A stretch of 64,000 nt of DNA, taken from contig DIVK01000024.1 of NCBI GenBank assembly GCA_002422455.1, positions 11,525-75,524 of the forward strand, written 5' to 3'. Position 1 is the first letter of the stretch, and the number at the start of each line of letters is the position of its first letter. Under the pieces are notes generated by a model. That model was given only the letters and a program-made list of their open reading frames with translations. It was not told the origin of the DNA and searched no databases. Positions 51,717-63,613 of the stretch are shown here, in pieces. This stretch comes from Rhodoferax sp. UBA6134 (GTDB lineage: Bacteria; Pseudomonadota; Gammaproteobacteria; Burkholderiales; Burkholderiaceae_C). The position numbers were made by a program, and so were the translations under genes.

Positions 51717-52802
51717 GTGAATCATTTTTCCAAACTGACGCTGCTGAGCCTTTCCTTGACGCTGGCAGCGTGCTCGGCTCTCACCGATAACAAGGTCGAC
51801 TACAAAAGCGCCACCAAAAACGGCCCGTCACTGGATGTTCCGCCTGACCTGACCCAGCTGTCGCGTGACAGCCGTTACGCAGTTTCTGATGGCGTTGTGA
51901 GCGCATCGAGCTTTCAGGCTGGCCAGGTCAGCGAATCCGTGCCAACCGCAGCCACGTCGCTGGGCGATGTCCGCATCGAGCGGGCCGGCACCCAGCGCTG
52001 GCTCGTGGTCGATCGACCCGCCGACAAACTGTGGGAACCGGTGCGCGACTTCTGGCAAGAAAATGGTTTCCTGCTGACCCTGGATCAGGCCAATCTGGGC
52101 ATCATGGAAACCGAATGGGCGGAAAATCGGGCCAAGATACCGCAAGACTTCATTCGCAATGCGCTGAGCAAAGTGCTCGACTCGCTGTATTCAACCGGAG
52201 AGCGCGACAAGTTTCGCACCCGTCTTGAGCGCAATGCGAGCGGCGGAACCGATATCTTCATCAGTCACCGGGGCATGATGGAGGTCTACAGCAACACACA
52301 AAAAGATTCAACCGTGTGGCAACCCCGCGCTGCCGACCCGGAACTCGAAGCCGAGTTCTTGCGCCGGTTGATGGTCAAACTGGGAGTGACCCAGGAGCAA
52401 TCCAGGGCACTGATGGCGGCAGGCGCCAACAAGAGCCTGTCACGTGCTGTGATGATCAACGGGCAACCCGTGGTACAGGTCGACGAGAGCTTCGACCGTG
52501 CCTGGCGCCGTGTGGGCTTGTCGCTGGACCGCACCGGCTTCACGGTTGAAGACCGCGACCGCAGTCAGGGTATTTATTTTGTCCGTTACGTGGCGCCGAC
52601 GGCAGACAAGTCGGAGCCCGGCTTTCTCGACAAAATCTTTGGTGCATCCAAGACAGCAGACACAGCTCCTTTGAAATACCGCATAGCGCTTGTCAGTCAG
52701 GGGCAATCAACAACAGTATCCGTGCAAGATGTCAGCGGGAAGCCGGACACTTCAGCCAATGCACAGCGCATCGTGAAAGTGATCGCCGACGATCTCCAGT
52801 AA
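51717..52802 (+). CDS. bamC: Outer membrane assembly lipoprotein BamC
   Basis: A lipoprotein of the BAM complex, which inserts beta-barrel proteins in the outer membrane. The GTG start at 51717 has a GAGGGA eight bases upstream. The signal peptide ends in the lipobox LAAC with the lipidated Cys19. The unstructured N-terminal lasso (NKVDYKS....LDVPPDLTQL) that binds BamD is followed by two helix-grip domains (about 90-200 and 235-360). Length 361. Follows dapA by 38 bp and ends at a strong terminator. Confidence 0.95.
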   Translation: MNHFSKLTLLSLSLTLAACSALTDNKVDYKSATKNGPSLDVPPDLTQLSRDSRYAVSDGVVSASSFQAGQVSESVPTAATSLGDVRIERAGTQRWLVVDRPADKLWEPVRDFWQENGFLLTLDQANLGIMETEWAENRAKIPQDFIRNALSKVLDSLYSTGERDKFRTRLERNASGGTDIFISHRGMMEVYSNTQKDSTVWQPRAADPELEAEFLRRLMVKLGVTQEQSRALMAAGANKSLSRAVMINGQPVVQVDESFDRAWRRVGLSLDRTGFTVEDRDRSQGIYFVRYVAPTADKSEPGFLDKIFGASKTADTAPLKYRIALVSQGQSTTVSVQDVSGKPDTSANAQRIVKVIADDLQ

Positions 52803-52882
52803 ACCCAACGCAGACCGCTGCGGCTCCAGCGGCCGGCGGCGACTTGGGTGAAAGCGCCTGAATGATGATTCACTCGGGCAAT

Positions 52883-52910
52883 AAAAAAGCCACCGCAAGG
52901 TGGCTTTTTT
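52883..52910. terminator. Bidirectional terminator
   Basis: A perfect 12-bp inverted repeat, AAAAAAGCCACC, GCAA loop, GGTGGCTTTTTT, between convergent bamC (plus) and the small lipoprotein gene (minus). The A and T runs allow it to serve both strands. Confidence 0.93.
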
Positions 52911-52936
52911 ATCAACGGAGTTGATAAGCGGCTAAC

Positions 52937-53179
52937 TTACTTCTTGGCTGCGTCGGCAGCAGCACCAACCGCAGAAGCCGCACCCTGGGCAGCATCGGCA
53001 GCAGCGCCGGTAACAGCAGCAGCATCAGAAGCAGCTGCAGCCGGCTCCGGAGCAGCGACAGGTGCGGGAGCGGGAGCAGCGGCAGGAGCTACAACAGGAG
53101 CTGGAGCTTCTTCCTTCTTGCCACAAGCAGCCAGAGCAGCAGCGGCGATAACAGCGGCCAAAACAAGCGATTTATTCAT
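52937..53179 (-). CDS. Small Ala/Pro-rich lipoprotein
   Basis: An 80-residue lipoprotein. The signal peptide ends in LAAC, lipidating Cys19, followed by GKKEEAPAP and then low-complexity Ala/Pro and Ala/Asp repeats (AADAAQGAASAVGAAADAAKK at the end). It is probably anchored in the outer membrane (no Asp at +2) as a flexible or helical tether. Function unknown. AGGTATT is a usable ribosome binding site. A long, structured 5' leader lies upstream. Confidence 0.82.
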   Translation of the reverse strand: MNKSLVLAAVIAAAALAACGKKEEAPAPVVAPAAAPAPAPVAAPEPAAAASDAAAVTGAAADAAQGAASAVGAAADAAKK

Positions 53180-53206
53180 TTGAAAATACCTAGTGAGTTA
53201 ACGAAA

Positions 53207-53276
53207 CAATTTCCGGAAATTGTCACTGCAGAAGAACTGCAACGACCAAGCAAAAATAACTCGAGCTCTTTTTGCC
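53207..53276 (-). promoter_or_regulatory. Structured leader of the small lipoprotein gene: three inverted repeats
   Basis: Read from the promoter towards the gene: GCAAAAA, 12 bases, TTTTTGC (53276-53251); TGCAG, 5 bases, CTGCA (53242-53228); and the perfect 18-bp palindrome ACAATTTCCGGAAATTGT (53224-53207), whose inner end is 28 bp before the ATG. As RNA they would form three hairpins in series; as DNA the palindrome could be an operator. Confidence 0.6.
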
Positions 53277-53285
53277 TAGCTGCAA

Positions 53286-53291
53286 ATTATA
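53286..53291 (-). promoter_or_regulatory. -10 element of the small lipoprotein gene
   Basis: Perfect minus-strand TATAAT at 53291-53286, with a weak -35 (TGAAAA) 17 bp upstream. The transcript would begin near 53279 and carry a leader of about 100 bases. Confidence 0.55.
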
Positions 53292-53335
53292 GGGTATAAA
53301 TTTTCGTCTTTTCACAGGAAATTAAACACTGTCAA

Positions 53336-53860
53336 TCACAGACCCAATGTGGAAGCCGCAAACCCTGGAACGCTATCGCGGATTTTTTCTTCCAGGGCTT
53401 CCCGCAGGTGCATGGAACGCTCCCGTTCATGGCCGCAGGCTCCAAGACTGTGTTGCGGATCCAGCCGATGCATGAACCAGACCCGGCTCCAGATGGCGCT
53501 GGGAAAGTCGGCCGGGTGTGCCATGCGGCAAACACGGCAGTCGATGATATGCCCCCAGGTTTTCCGCCATGACACGAAGCGGGCATGGTGTCGCATCACC
53601 TCGTCATACCGCGTCGCCAGCAGGATCATGTGGCGGCCAGACGCCGACCAGGCATGCAGGGACTCGACCACCGAACGCTCGCGCAAAGGCCAGTCCTCAA
53701 AAGTGGCATCACTCAAAATGATTTCCTGCCAGCCTTCGCGGGCCGCGTGGACAAATGCGTTACGAACCAGTTGCGCAAAGGCCTCGCGACCCGCGAATCG
53801 ACCTTGGGCCAAGGGCTCCGGTGGGGCATGCGCCGGGGCGTCAGGCGACCCAGAGCCCAT
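53336..53860 (-). CDS. Conserved protein of unknown function next to roxA
   Basis: A 174-residue protein from the ATG at 53860 (MGSGSPDAP); an ATG at 53878 would add six residues. Recognisable traits are AREGWQEIILSDATFEDWPLRERSVVESL, a central HMILLATRYDEVMRHHARFVSWRKTW (split over the middle third) and a CRVC pair. I do not know a function; I recall related proteins in betaproteobacteria. Its start overlaps the end of roxA by 20 bases, so the two are coupled. Confidence 0.72.
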   Translation of the reverse strand: MGSGSPDAPAHAPPEPLAQGRFAGREAFAQLVRNAFVHAAREGWQEIILSDATFEDWPLRERSVVESLHAWSASGRHMILLATRYDEVMRHHARFVSWRKTWGHIIDCRVCRMAHPADFPSAIWSRVWFMHRLDPQHSLGACGHERERSMHLREALEEKIRDSVPGFAASTLGL

Positions 53861-54989
53861 GCAGCCACCCCGCCTCACCCCAGGCTTGCAGCAACGACCG
53901 GGCTTCAGCGCTGGTTCGCGCCACGTCCTGCCGGTTGAGGCAGCGTTGACCGGACAAACGCCGCATCAACGTGGCGTCGCGCCCGGACGCCCTGAAACTT
54001 TCGCCGTTGATGAATATGTGCCGTGCATCGAACATCATTCTGGTACGGCGATCGAGGCGCACGGGCCCCGCCACTCCCCCTTGTGTCGCGCCAGATTCAA
54101 CTGTTTCAAACCAGACATTGGCTTTGGGCTCGGTGAGATATTCGCCCAGAGCCCGCCCCATCGCATCCGGATCCTTGAGCGCCGCCTGCAGGGCATCGCG
54201 CGCAAACTCGATCATCTGCACCGGAATTTCCCCGGGTTGATCAACCGCCGCCTGTTGCGGATCCCGGTACACGGAGACGCCAACGGCATCTTCCGCATCC
54301 TCGGCCAGACGCTGAAGCAACTCACGCGCCAGCTCACCCCGGCTGGGCTGCCTGAAACCAATGGAGTAAGTCATGCATTCGCCCACGGCAACACCGTCAT
54401 GCGCGTAACGCGGCGGCAAATACAACATATCCCCCGGCTCCAGCACAAATTCCTGCTCCGGCACAAATTGGGAAAGAATCTTCAACGGAACGTCCGGCTG
54501 CAGGCTCAGGTCTTTTTGACGCCCGATCCGCCAGCGCCGACGCCCCTGCGCCTGCAACAAAAAAACGTCATAACTGTCAAAATGCGGCCCGACGCCACCC
54601 CCGTCAGTGGCGTAACTGATCATCAAGTCATCCAGCCGGGCATCGGGCACGAAACGGAATTTATTCATCAGGTCGTGAACGGCTTCACAATGCAGGTCAA
54701 CCCCTTGCAGCAGAATCGTCCAACCCGGACGCTTCAGCGCCGGCAAGGCGCGCCGCTCGAACGGCCCATGCTTGAAACGCCAGCCCGGCGTCTCCCCCTG
54801 CTCCCGAATTACCATGCGTGCCTGAACATCCTCGCAGGACGCCAGCTCAAACAGTTCACCACGATCCAGCAAAGGCCTGAAGTTGGTAATGGCCTGCCGC
54901 ACCAGCAAGGGCTTTTTTTGCCAGTGCCGCTTCATGAATACTTGCGGGCTCAAACCACCCAGCAATGGCAGGGGTTGATTTACATCCAT
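53841..54989 (-). CDS. roxA: Ribosomal protein uL16 3-hydroxylase (cupin/JmjC oxygenase)
   Basis: An Fe(II)/2-oxoglutarate oxygenase of the YcfD/RoxA family that hydroxylates an arginine of ribosomal protein uL16. The iron triad is His136, Asp138 (GPHFDSYDVFLLQ) and His197 (LPPRYAHDGV). The first 250 residues are the JmjC domain; the rest is the dimerisation and winged-helix part. Start MDVNQPLPLLGG at 54989 with a GGAGAT; 382 residues. Divergent from a SlyD-like gene over 42 bp; overlaps the unknown gene downstream. Confidence 0.92.
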   Translation of the reverse strand: MDVNQPLPLLGGLSPQVFMKRHWQKKPLLVRQAITNFRPLLDRGELFELASCEDVQARMVIREQGETPGWRFKHGPFERRALPALKRPGWTILLQGVDLHCEAVHDLMNKFRFVPDARLDDLMISYATDGGGVGPHFDSYDVFLLQAQGRRRWRIGRQKDLSLQPDVPLKILSQFVPEQEFVLEPGDMLYLPPRYAHDGVAVGECMTYSIGFRQPSRGELARELLQRLAEDAEDAVGVSVYRDPQQAAVDQPGEIPVQMIEFARDALQAALKDPDAMGRALGEYLTEPKANVWFETVESGATQGGVAGPVRLDRRTRMMFDARHIFINGESFRASGRDATLMRRLSGQRCLNRQDVARTSAEARSLLQAWGEAGWLHGLWVA

Positions 54990-55031
54990 ATAAATCTCCG
55001 GTATTTTGTCAAACTGCGACAATTCTGCCTT

Positions 55032-55565
55032 ATGGAAATCAAACAACAATGCGTGGTCGCCCTGACCTGGACGCTGAAAGATACCCTGGGCGAAGAACTG
55101 GACGTGCTGGACGAGCCCGTCGAGTTTCTGGTGGGCGGCGAAGACCTCTTTGACGTCATTGAAGAGGCGCTTCAGGGCCATGAGGTGGGCGCAACGCTCG
55201 AACTTCAAATCGAGCCCGAGCAGGGTTTTGGTGACTTCAATGACCAACTGGTGTTTCTGGAACGCCGCGAACTGTTCCCCCCGGAACTCGAAGAGGGCAT
55301 GACGCTCGAAGGCGTGTCACTGCCCGCCGGCTGCAACCCGGATGCGCCCAAGGACGTCCTGTTCACGGTCGCGGAACTCTACCCCGAACACGTGGTACTG
55401 GACGGCAACCACCCGCTGGCAGGTATTGCCCTGCGCCTGCACCTGAAAGTACAAGCCGTTCGGGAAGCCACCGAAGAAGAAATCGGACGAGGCACGGCCG
55501 GTACCGGGTTTTTCAAAATCCAGCCGGTGCATGCCATCGCCCCGGGCAGCGACACCCGGCATTGA
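55032..55565 (+). CDS. FKBP-type peptidyl-prolyl isomerase, SlyD-like
   Basis: A 177-residue SlyD-like isomerase from MEIKQQCVVALTWTL at 55032; the long open frame before it runs antisense to roxA and is not used. FKBP halves flank an IF-like flap (GHEVGATLELQIEPEQGFGDFND), and VVLDGNHPLAGIALRL is shared with SlyD. Unlike the gene at 8721 it has no His-rich tail and has a longer acidic flap, so it is a diverged paralogue, probably without metal delivery. Convergent with dut. Confidence 0.9.
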   Translation: MEIKQQCVVALTWTLKDTLGEELDVLDEPVEFLVGGEDLFDVIEEALQGHEVGATLELQIEPEQGFGDFNDQLVFLERRELFPPELEEGMTLEGVSLPAGCNPDAPKDVLFTVAELYPEHVVLDGNHPLAGIALRLHLKVQAVREATEEEIGRGTAGTGFFKIQPVHAIAPGSDTRH

Positions 55566-55571
55566 CTCGCG

Positions 55572-56018
55572 TCACGATTTTCCGGTCGACCCGTAACCGC
55601 CCTCCCCGCGCTCGCTGGCGGGGAATTCGCTCACCACGTTGAACTGCGCCTGCCGCACGGGAACGATGACCAGTTGCGCAATCCGCTCCATCGGCTCGAT
55701 GGTGAAGGCAACATCGCTGCGGTTCCAGGCGCTCACCATGAGCTGCCCCTGGTAATCGCTGTCGATCAGCCCGACCAGATTGCCCAGCACGATGCCGTGC
55801 TTGTGCCCCAGGCCGGAACGCGGCAGGATCAGCGCCGCAAAGTTCGGATCAGCCAGGTAAATGGCAATGCCGGTGGGCACCAGTTGCCACGCATTGGGCG
55901 ACAAGATCAGCGGCTCGTTCAGGCAGGCCCGCAAATCAAGCCCGGCGCTGCCCGGCGTCGCGTACGCCGGCAACTGCTCCGCCATGCGTGGGTCAATGAT
56001 TTTGACGTCGATGTTCAT
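55572..56018 (-). CDS. dut: dUTP diphosphatase
   Basis: Hydrolyses dUTP to dUMP, supplying dTMP synthesis and keeping uracil out of DNA. The 148-residue trimeric-type protein has all five motifs: [30 protein letters not shown] and the C-terminal [10 protein letters not shown]. ATGs at 56021 and 56018 are adjacent; [12 protein letters not shown] from 56018 is the usual N-terminus. The coaBC stop (TAA) meets this start as TAATG, a coupled pair conserved in many proteobacteria. Confidence 0.97.
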   Translation of the reverse strand: MNIDVKIIDPRMAEQLPAYATPGSAGLDLRACLNEPLILSPNAWQLVPTGIAIYLADPNFAALILPRSGLGHKHGIVLGNLVGLIDSDYQGQLMVSAWNRSDVAFTIEPMERIAQLVIVPVRQAQFNVVSEFPASERGEGGYGSTGKS

Positions 56019-56020
56019 CA

Positions 56021-58985
<2,965 letters not shown>

Positions 58986-58986
58986 C

Positions 58987-59844
58987 ATGAAACTGTGTGG
59001 TTTTGATGTTGGACTGAACCGGCCTTTTTTTCTCATCGCCGGCCCCTGCGTGATCGAGTCGGAACAGTTGCAGATGGACACGGCCGGCACCCTGAAGGAG
59101 ATCACGTCCAGCCTGGGCATTCCCTTCATCTTCAAGAGCAGCTTCGACAAGGCCAACCGCTCCAGTGGTGCCACGTTTCGCGGCCCCGGCATCGACAAGG
59201 GGCTGGAAATCCTGGCCAAGGTCAAACGCGAACTCCGGTTGCCGGTGCTGACCGACATTCATTCGCAAGACCAGATCGCGCAGGTGGCCTCGGTGGTTGA
59301 CGTTCTGCAGACCCCGGCATTCCTGTGTCGCCAAACCGACTTCATCCGCGCCGTGGCGCAGTCGGGCCTGCCCGTCAACATTAAAAAAGGCCAGTTTCTG
59401 GCACCTGGCGACATGAAAAACGTGATCGACAAGGCACGCGCTGCGGCCCGGGAGGCGGGCCTGGAAGAAGACAACTTCATGGCCTGCGAACGCGGTGTCA
59501 GCTTTGGCTACAACAACCTGGTGTCCGACATGCGCGCCCTGGCCATCATGCGCGAGACCGGCGCTCCGGTGGTGTTCGACGCCACCCATTCGGTGCAATT
59601 GCCCGGTGGGCAAGGCACCAGCAGCGGCGGGCAGCGCGAGATGGTGCCGGTACTGGCCCGCGCCGCCGTCGCCGTGGGTGTGGCCGGCCTGTTCATGGAA
59701 ACCCATCCCGACCCCGCCAAGGCCTTGAGCGACGGCCCCAACGCCGTGCCCCTCAAACACATGCGGGCCTTGCTGGAGACGCTGCTGGCACTGGACGTGG
59801 TGACCAAGAAAAATGGTTTTCTCGAAAACAGTTTTGCGGCCTGA
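58987..59844 (+). CDS. kdsA: 3-Deoxy-D-manno-octulosonate-8-phosphate synthase
   Basis: Makes Kdo-8-phosphate from arabinose-5-phosphate and PEP for lipopolysaccharide. 285 residues; [26 protein letters not shown] and [14 protein letters not shown] are hallmarks. It separates from pyrG by one base, so is surely co-transcribed. Confidence 0.97.
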   Translation: MKLCGFDVGLNRPFFLIAGPCVIESEQLQMDTAGTLKEITSSLGIPFIFKSSFDKANRSSGATFRGPGIDKGLEILAKVKRELRLPVLTDIHSQDQIAQVASVVDVLQTPAFLCRQTDFIRAVAQSGLPVNIKKGQFLAPGDMKNVIDKARAAAREAGLEEDNFMACERGVSFGYNNLVSDMRALAIMRETGAPVVFDATHSVQLPGGQGTSSGGQREMVPVLARAAVAVGVAGLFMETHPDPAKALSDGPNAVPLKHMRALLETLLALDVVTKKNGFLENSFAA

Positions 59845-59888
59845 TCAAGTTTTGAATTTTGTTTTTTTATCTTCGTTTTGTTTTTTGA

Positions 59889-61181
<1,293 letters not shown>

Positions 61182-61230
61182 TCGCGATGGCCCCAAGGCG
61201 AAGCATCAAACATTTCACTGAAAGGTGAAC

Positions 61231-61506
61231 ATGGGTTCACGCGTTGTCCCGGCTGCGCTGATCGCACTGCTCGTGATTCTTCACGCGCAGTTGTGGTTTG
61301 GCCGTGGCAGCGTGCCTGCGGTGGCGCGCATGACGGAGCAGCTCAATGAGCAGAACCAGAAGAATCAGCAGGCCCTGCTCGCCAACAATCGGCTGGCAGC
61401 GGAAGTCCGGGACCTGAAGGAAGGCCTGGAAATGGTCGAGGAAAAAGCGCGAATGGAACTCGGCATGGTCAAGGCCAACGAGATTTTTGTGCAAATCACC
61501 CCGTGA
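61231..61506 (+). CDS. ftsB: Cell division protein FtsB
   Basis: A bitopic divisome protein that joins FtsL and FtsQ. 91 residues: a short cytosolic start, one transmembrane helix (about 4-20), then a periplasmic coiled coil (about 30-75; NEQNQKNQQALLANNRLAAEVRDLKEG, split here in reading) and a conserved EEKARMELGMVK motif. The ATG at 61231 is favoured over an in-frame GTG at 61225. Directly after eno, as in E. coli and many relatives. Confidence 0.95.
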   Translation: MGSRVVPAALIALLVILHAQLWFGRGSVPAVARMTEQLNEQNQKNQQALLANNRLAAEVRDLKEGLEMVEEKARMELGMVKANEIFVQITP

Positions 61507-62018
61507 ACATTGCGATTCTGGGCGCGCCAGGCACCGGTAAAACGCAACTTGCGCGTGAGCTGGCCCGGTGTTTGCAGCCGCCGGAGCATCCGCCCGGCAC
61601 CATCACGGACGCGCCGCCACTCATGGCCGCCATCCACGCCGACCTGCTGCACACGAACCCGGCGGGCCACGCCGCAGCCCTGTCCCAGCACCGGATTTAC
61701 GACCTGACACTGCTCACCGGCCTGGACCTTGCCTGCCCTGCGGAGCGCCCCACGCCTGAGGAACCGCTTTCGCGCGAGGCCGTCGATGCGCAGTTGCGCC
61801 GTGCGCTCACGCAGGGTGCGATTGCCTACGCCGTCATTTATGGTCAGGGCCCCGCCCGTGTGCAGGCGGCACTCCAGGCCATCGCATCACGGCGTGACGA
61901 CCGGATCAGGCCCGGCGCCGACCGTCTGCGGCAGTGGCAGTCGGCCTGCGAAAAATGCAGCGACCCGGCCTGCGAGCACCGGCTGTTCACCGACCGGCTC
62001 AACATCGGCCCGCGCTGA
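61503..62018 (+). CDS. P-loop NTPase of unknown function coupled to ftsB
   Basis: A 171-residue protein with a GTG start that overlaps the ftsB stop as GTGA. Walker A is GAPGTGKT (residues 7-14); the centre has a DLTLLTGLDLACP segment that could serve as Walker B, with a kinase-like look (NadR/nucleotide-kinase style). The C-terminus has Cys149, Cys152, Cys157 and His159 in a C-x2-C-x4-C-x-H pattern, which could bind zinc. I do not recognise a named family. It converges on hslO, 17 bp away. Confidence 0.78.
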   Translation: MNIAILGAPGTGKTQLARELARCLQPPEHPPGTITDAPPLMAAIHADLLHTNPAGHAAALSQHRIYDLTLLTGLDLACPAERPTPEEPLSREAVDAQLRRALTQGAIAYAVIYGQGPARVQAALQAIASRRDDRIRPGADRLRQWQSACEKCSDPACEHRLFTDRLNIGPR

Positions 62019-62035
62019 AGCTGCGGGCAATGGCC

Positions 62036-63025
62036 CTACTGCATGGCCGCACTTGCGGGCGGCAAGTCGCCGGCCTCCCGGAAAATCCAGGTCACGTCGA
62101 TCGGATCAAAGTGGTATTGCGCGCCGCAAAATTCGCAACCGACCTCGATCTCGCCCCGCTCGGCGACAATGTCCTGCGCCTCCTCCGTCCCCAAGCCCAG
62201 AATCATGTTGCTCACGCGCTCGCGGCTGCAGGTACAGGAAAAGTGCGGTGCCGCCTCCCCCGCCTGCGGCTCAAAACGAACCAAGCTCTCTTCCCAAAAC
62301 AGGCGCCGCAAAATAGTTTCCACGTCCAGCGTCAACAATTCTTCACGCTTCAGACTCGACGCGAGGATGGCAATGCGCTTGTAGTGTTCGTTGCGACCAA
62401 TCTCGTCTTCATTGGCCTGGCTCACCAGACTGCCGGCCAGATTGCCCACCCCCGCCAGCGGCAGGCGCTGGATCAACAAACCGGCGGCCACCTGGTCGTT
62501 CGCCGCCAGCACCAGCGTGGTATCCAACTGCTCGCTTTGCAGCATGTAGTGCTGCAACACGTCGCTCAGGCTTTCCAGTTTCTCGCGCGCATCCCCGAAC
62601 AGGGGCACAACCCCCTGGTACGCCTGCTGCCCCGGAAATTTGGTCTGGGGGTCCAGCGTGATGGCGCATTTCCCCTCGTTGTTCACGTTCACCAGCATGC
62701 TCAGACTGGCATCGGCGGCGACATCGCCGGCGATCGTCGCCGTTGCCCGCAAACCGAAATCAGGCTGCACCTCCGCCACCGCCAGCTTCACCGGGCCATC
62801 GCCGAATATCTGCATGATCAATGAACCATTGAATTTGATGTTCGACTGCATCAAGGTGGCCGCCGCCATCATCTCCCCCAACATGCTTTGCACCGGCGGC
62901 GGGTAAGCCCCTGCCGCGTGGCCAGCGGCGTGCCGCCGCAGGATTTCCGTCCACGCATCCGTCAGCCGCACCAGCACGCCGCGCACCGGCAGCCCCTCAA
63001 ACAAAAACTTGTGGATTTCAGACAC
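62036..63025 (-). CDS. hslO: Hsp33 redox-activated chaperone
   Basis: A cytosolic holdase switched on by oxidative unfolding. 329 residues: N-terminal chaperone core and a C-terminal zinc centre with Cys264-x-Cys266 (FSCTCSRERV) and Cys297-x2-Cys300 (VGCEFCGAQYHF), the full redox switch. It is longer than E. coli Hsp33, chiefly in the N-terminal and terminal segments. The start is a GTG at 63025. It is 23 bp from the end of the upstream gene and read in the same direction. Confidence 0.95.
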   Translation of the reverse strand: MSEIHKFLFEGLPVRGVLVRLTDAWTEILRRHAAGHAAGAYPPPVQSMLGEMMAAATLMQSNIKFNGSLIMQIFGDGPVKLAVAEVQPDFGLRATATIAGDVAADASLSMLVNVNNEGKCAITLDPQTKFPGQQAYQGVVPLFGDAREKLESLSDVLQHYMLQSEQLDTTLVLAANDQVAAGLLIQRLPLAGVGNLAGSLVSQANEDEIGRNEHYKRIAILASSLKREELLTLDVETILRRLFWEESLVRFEPQAGEAAPHFSCTCSRERVSNMILGLGTEEAQDIVAERGEIEVGCEFCGAQYHFDPIDVTWIFREAGDLPPASAAMQ

Positions 63026-63048
63026 GCGCGCTTCCGGTAAAAATAATG

Positions 63049-63573
63049 TCAGGCAATCTTTTTCAGTCCGGCACGAAAGCAGCGGGCATTGTCCACATAG
63101 CTTTGGGCACTCTGCTGCAGGCCTTCGATCTGCTCGGGCGTGAGCTGGCGCACGACCTTGGCCGGACTGCCCAGAATCATCGAGCCATCCGGAAACTCCT
63201 TGCCCTCCGTCACCAGCGACCCCGCCCCCACCAGACAGCTCTTGCCGATTCGGGCCCCGTTGAGCACGATGGCACCGATGCCGATCAGGGAACCGTCGCC
63301 AATCGTGCAGCCATGCAACATAACCTGATGGCCCACCGTCACGTTGTCCCCCAGGGTCAGCGGCACGCCGACGTCTGCATGCAAGACGCTCGCATCCTGG
63401 ATATTGGTGCGCCGGCCAATCCGTATGGGAGCCTTGTCGCCCCGGATCACCGCGCCAAACCAGACGCTGGCATCGTCCGCCAACTCCACGTCCCCCATCA
63501 CCTGGGCACTGTCGGCCACCCAGGCCGAGTCGGCAATGCGGGGCACCGCGTCATCAAGTTCATAAATTGCCAT
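63049..63573 (-). CDS. Gamma carbonic anhydrase family protein
   Basis: A 174-residue left-handed beta-helix protein (hexapeptide repeats) of the YrdA/PaaY group. Metal-binding histidines are in SVLHADVGVPL and TVGHQVMLHGCTIGD; GSPAKVVRQL closes the helix, followed by two C-terminal helices. These proteins bind zinc but carbonic anhydrase activity is often weak or untested. ATG at 63573 with GAGGTG; divergent by 40 bp from a DUF455 gene. Confidence 0.93.
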   Translation of the reverse strand: MAIYELDDAVPRIADSAWVADSAQVMGDVELADDASVWFGAVIRGDKAPIRIGRRTNIQDASVLHADVGVPLTLGDNVTVGHQVMLHGCTIGDGSLIGIGAIVLNGARIGKSCLVGAGSLVTEGKEFPDGSMILGSPAKVVRQLTPEQIEGLQQSAQSYVDNARCFRAGLKKIA

Positions 63574-63613
63574 GGTTCACCTCCTCTTTTTCGATGTACC
63601 TAGAATTGTACGG

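Noticed and set aside
52937..53179. The plus-strand Ala-rich frame opposite the small lipoprotein
   Set aside because: It is the complement of an Ala-codon repeat; only the minus strand has a lipobox, ribosome binding site and promoter.
53349..55031. The long upstream extension of the SlyD-like gene at 55032
   Set aside because: This part runs antisense to roxA and the unknown gene; the SlyD homology begins at the ATG at 55032.
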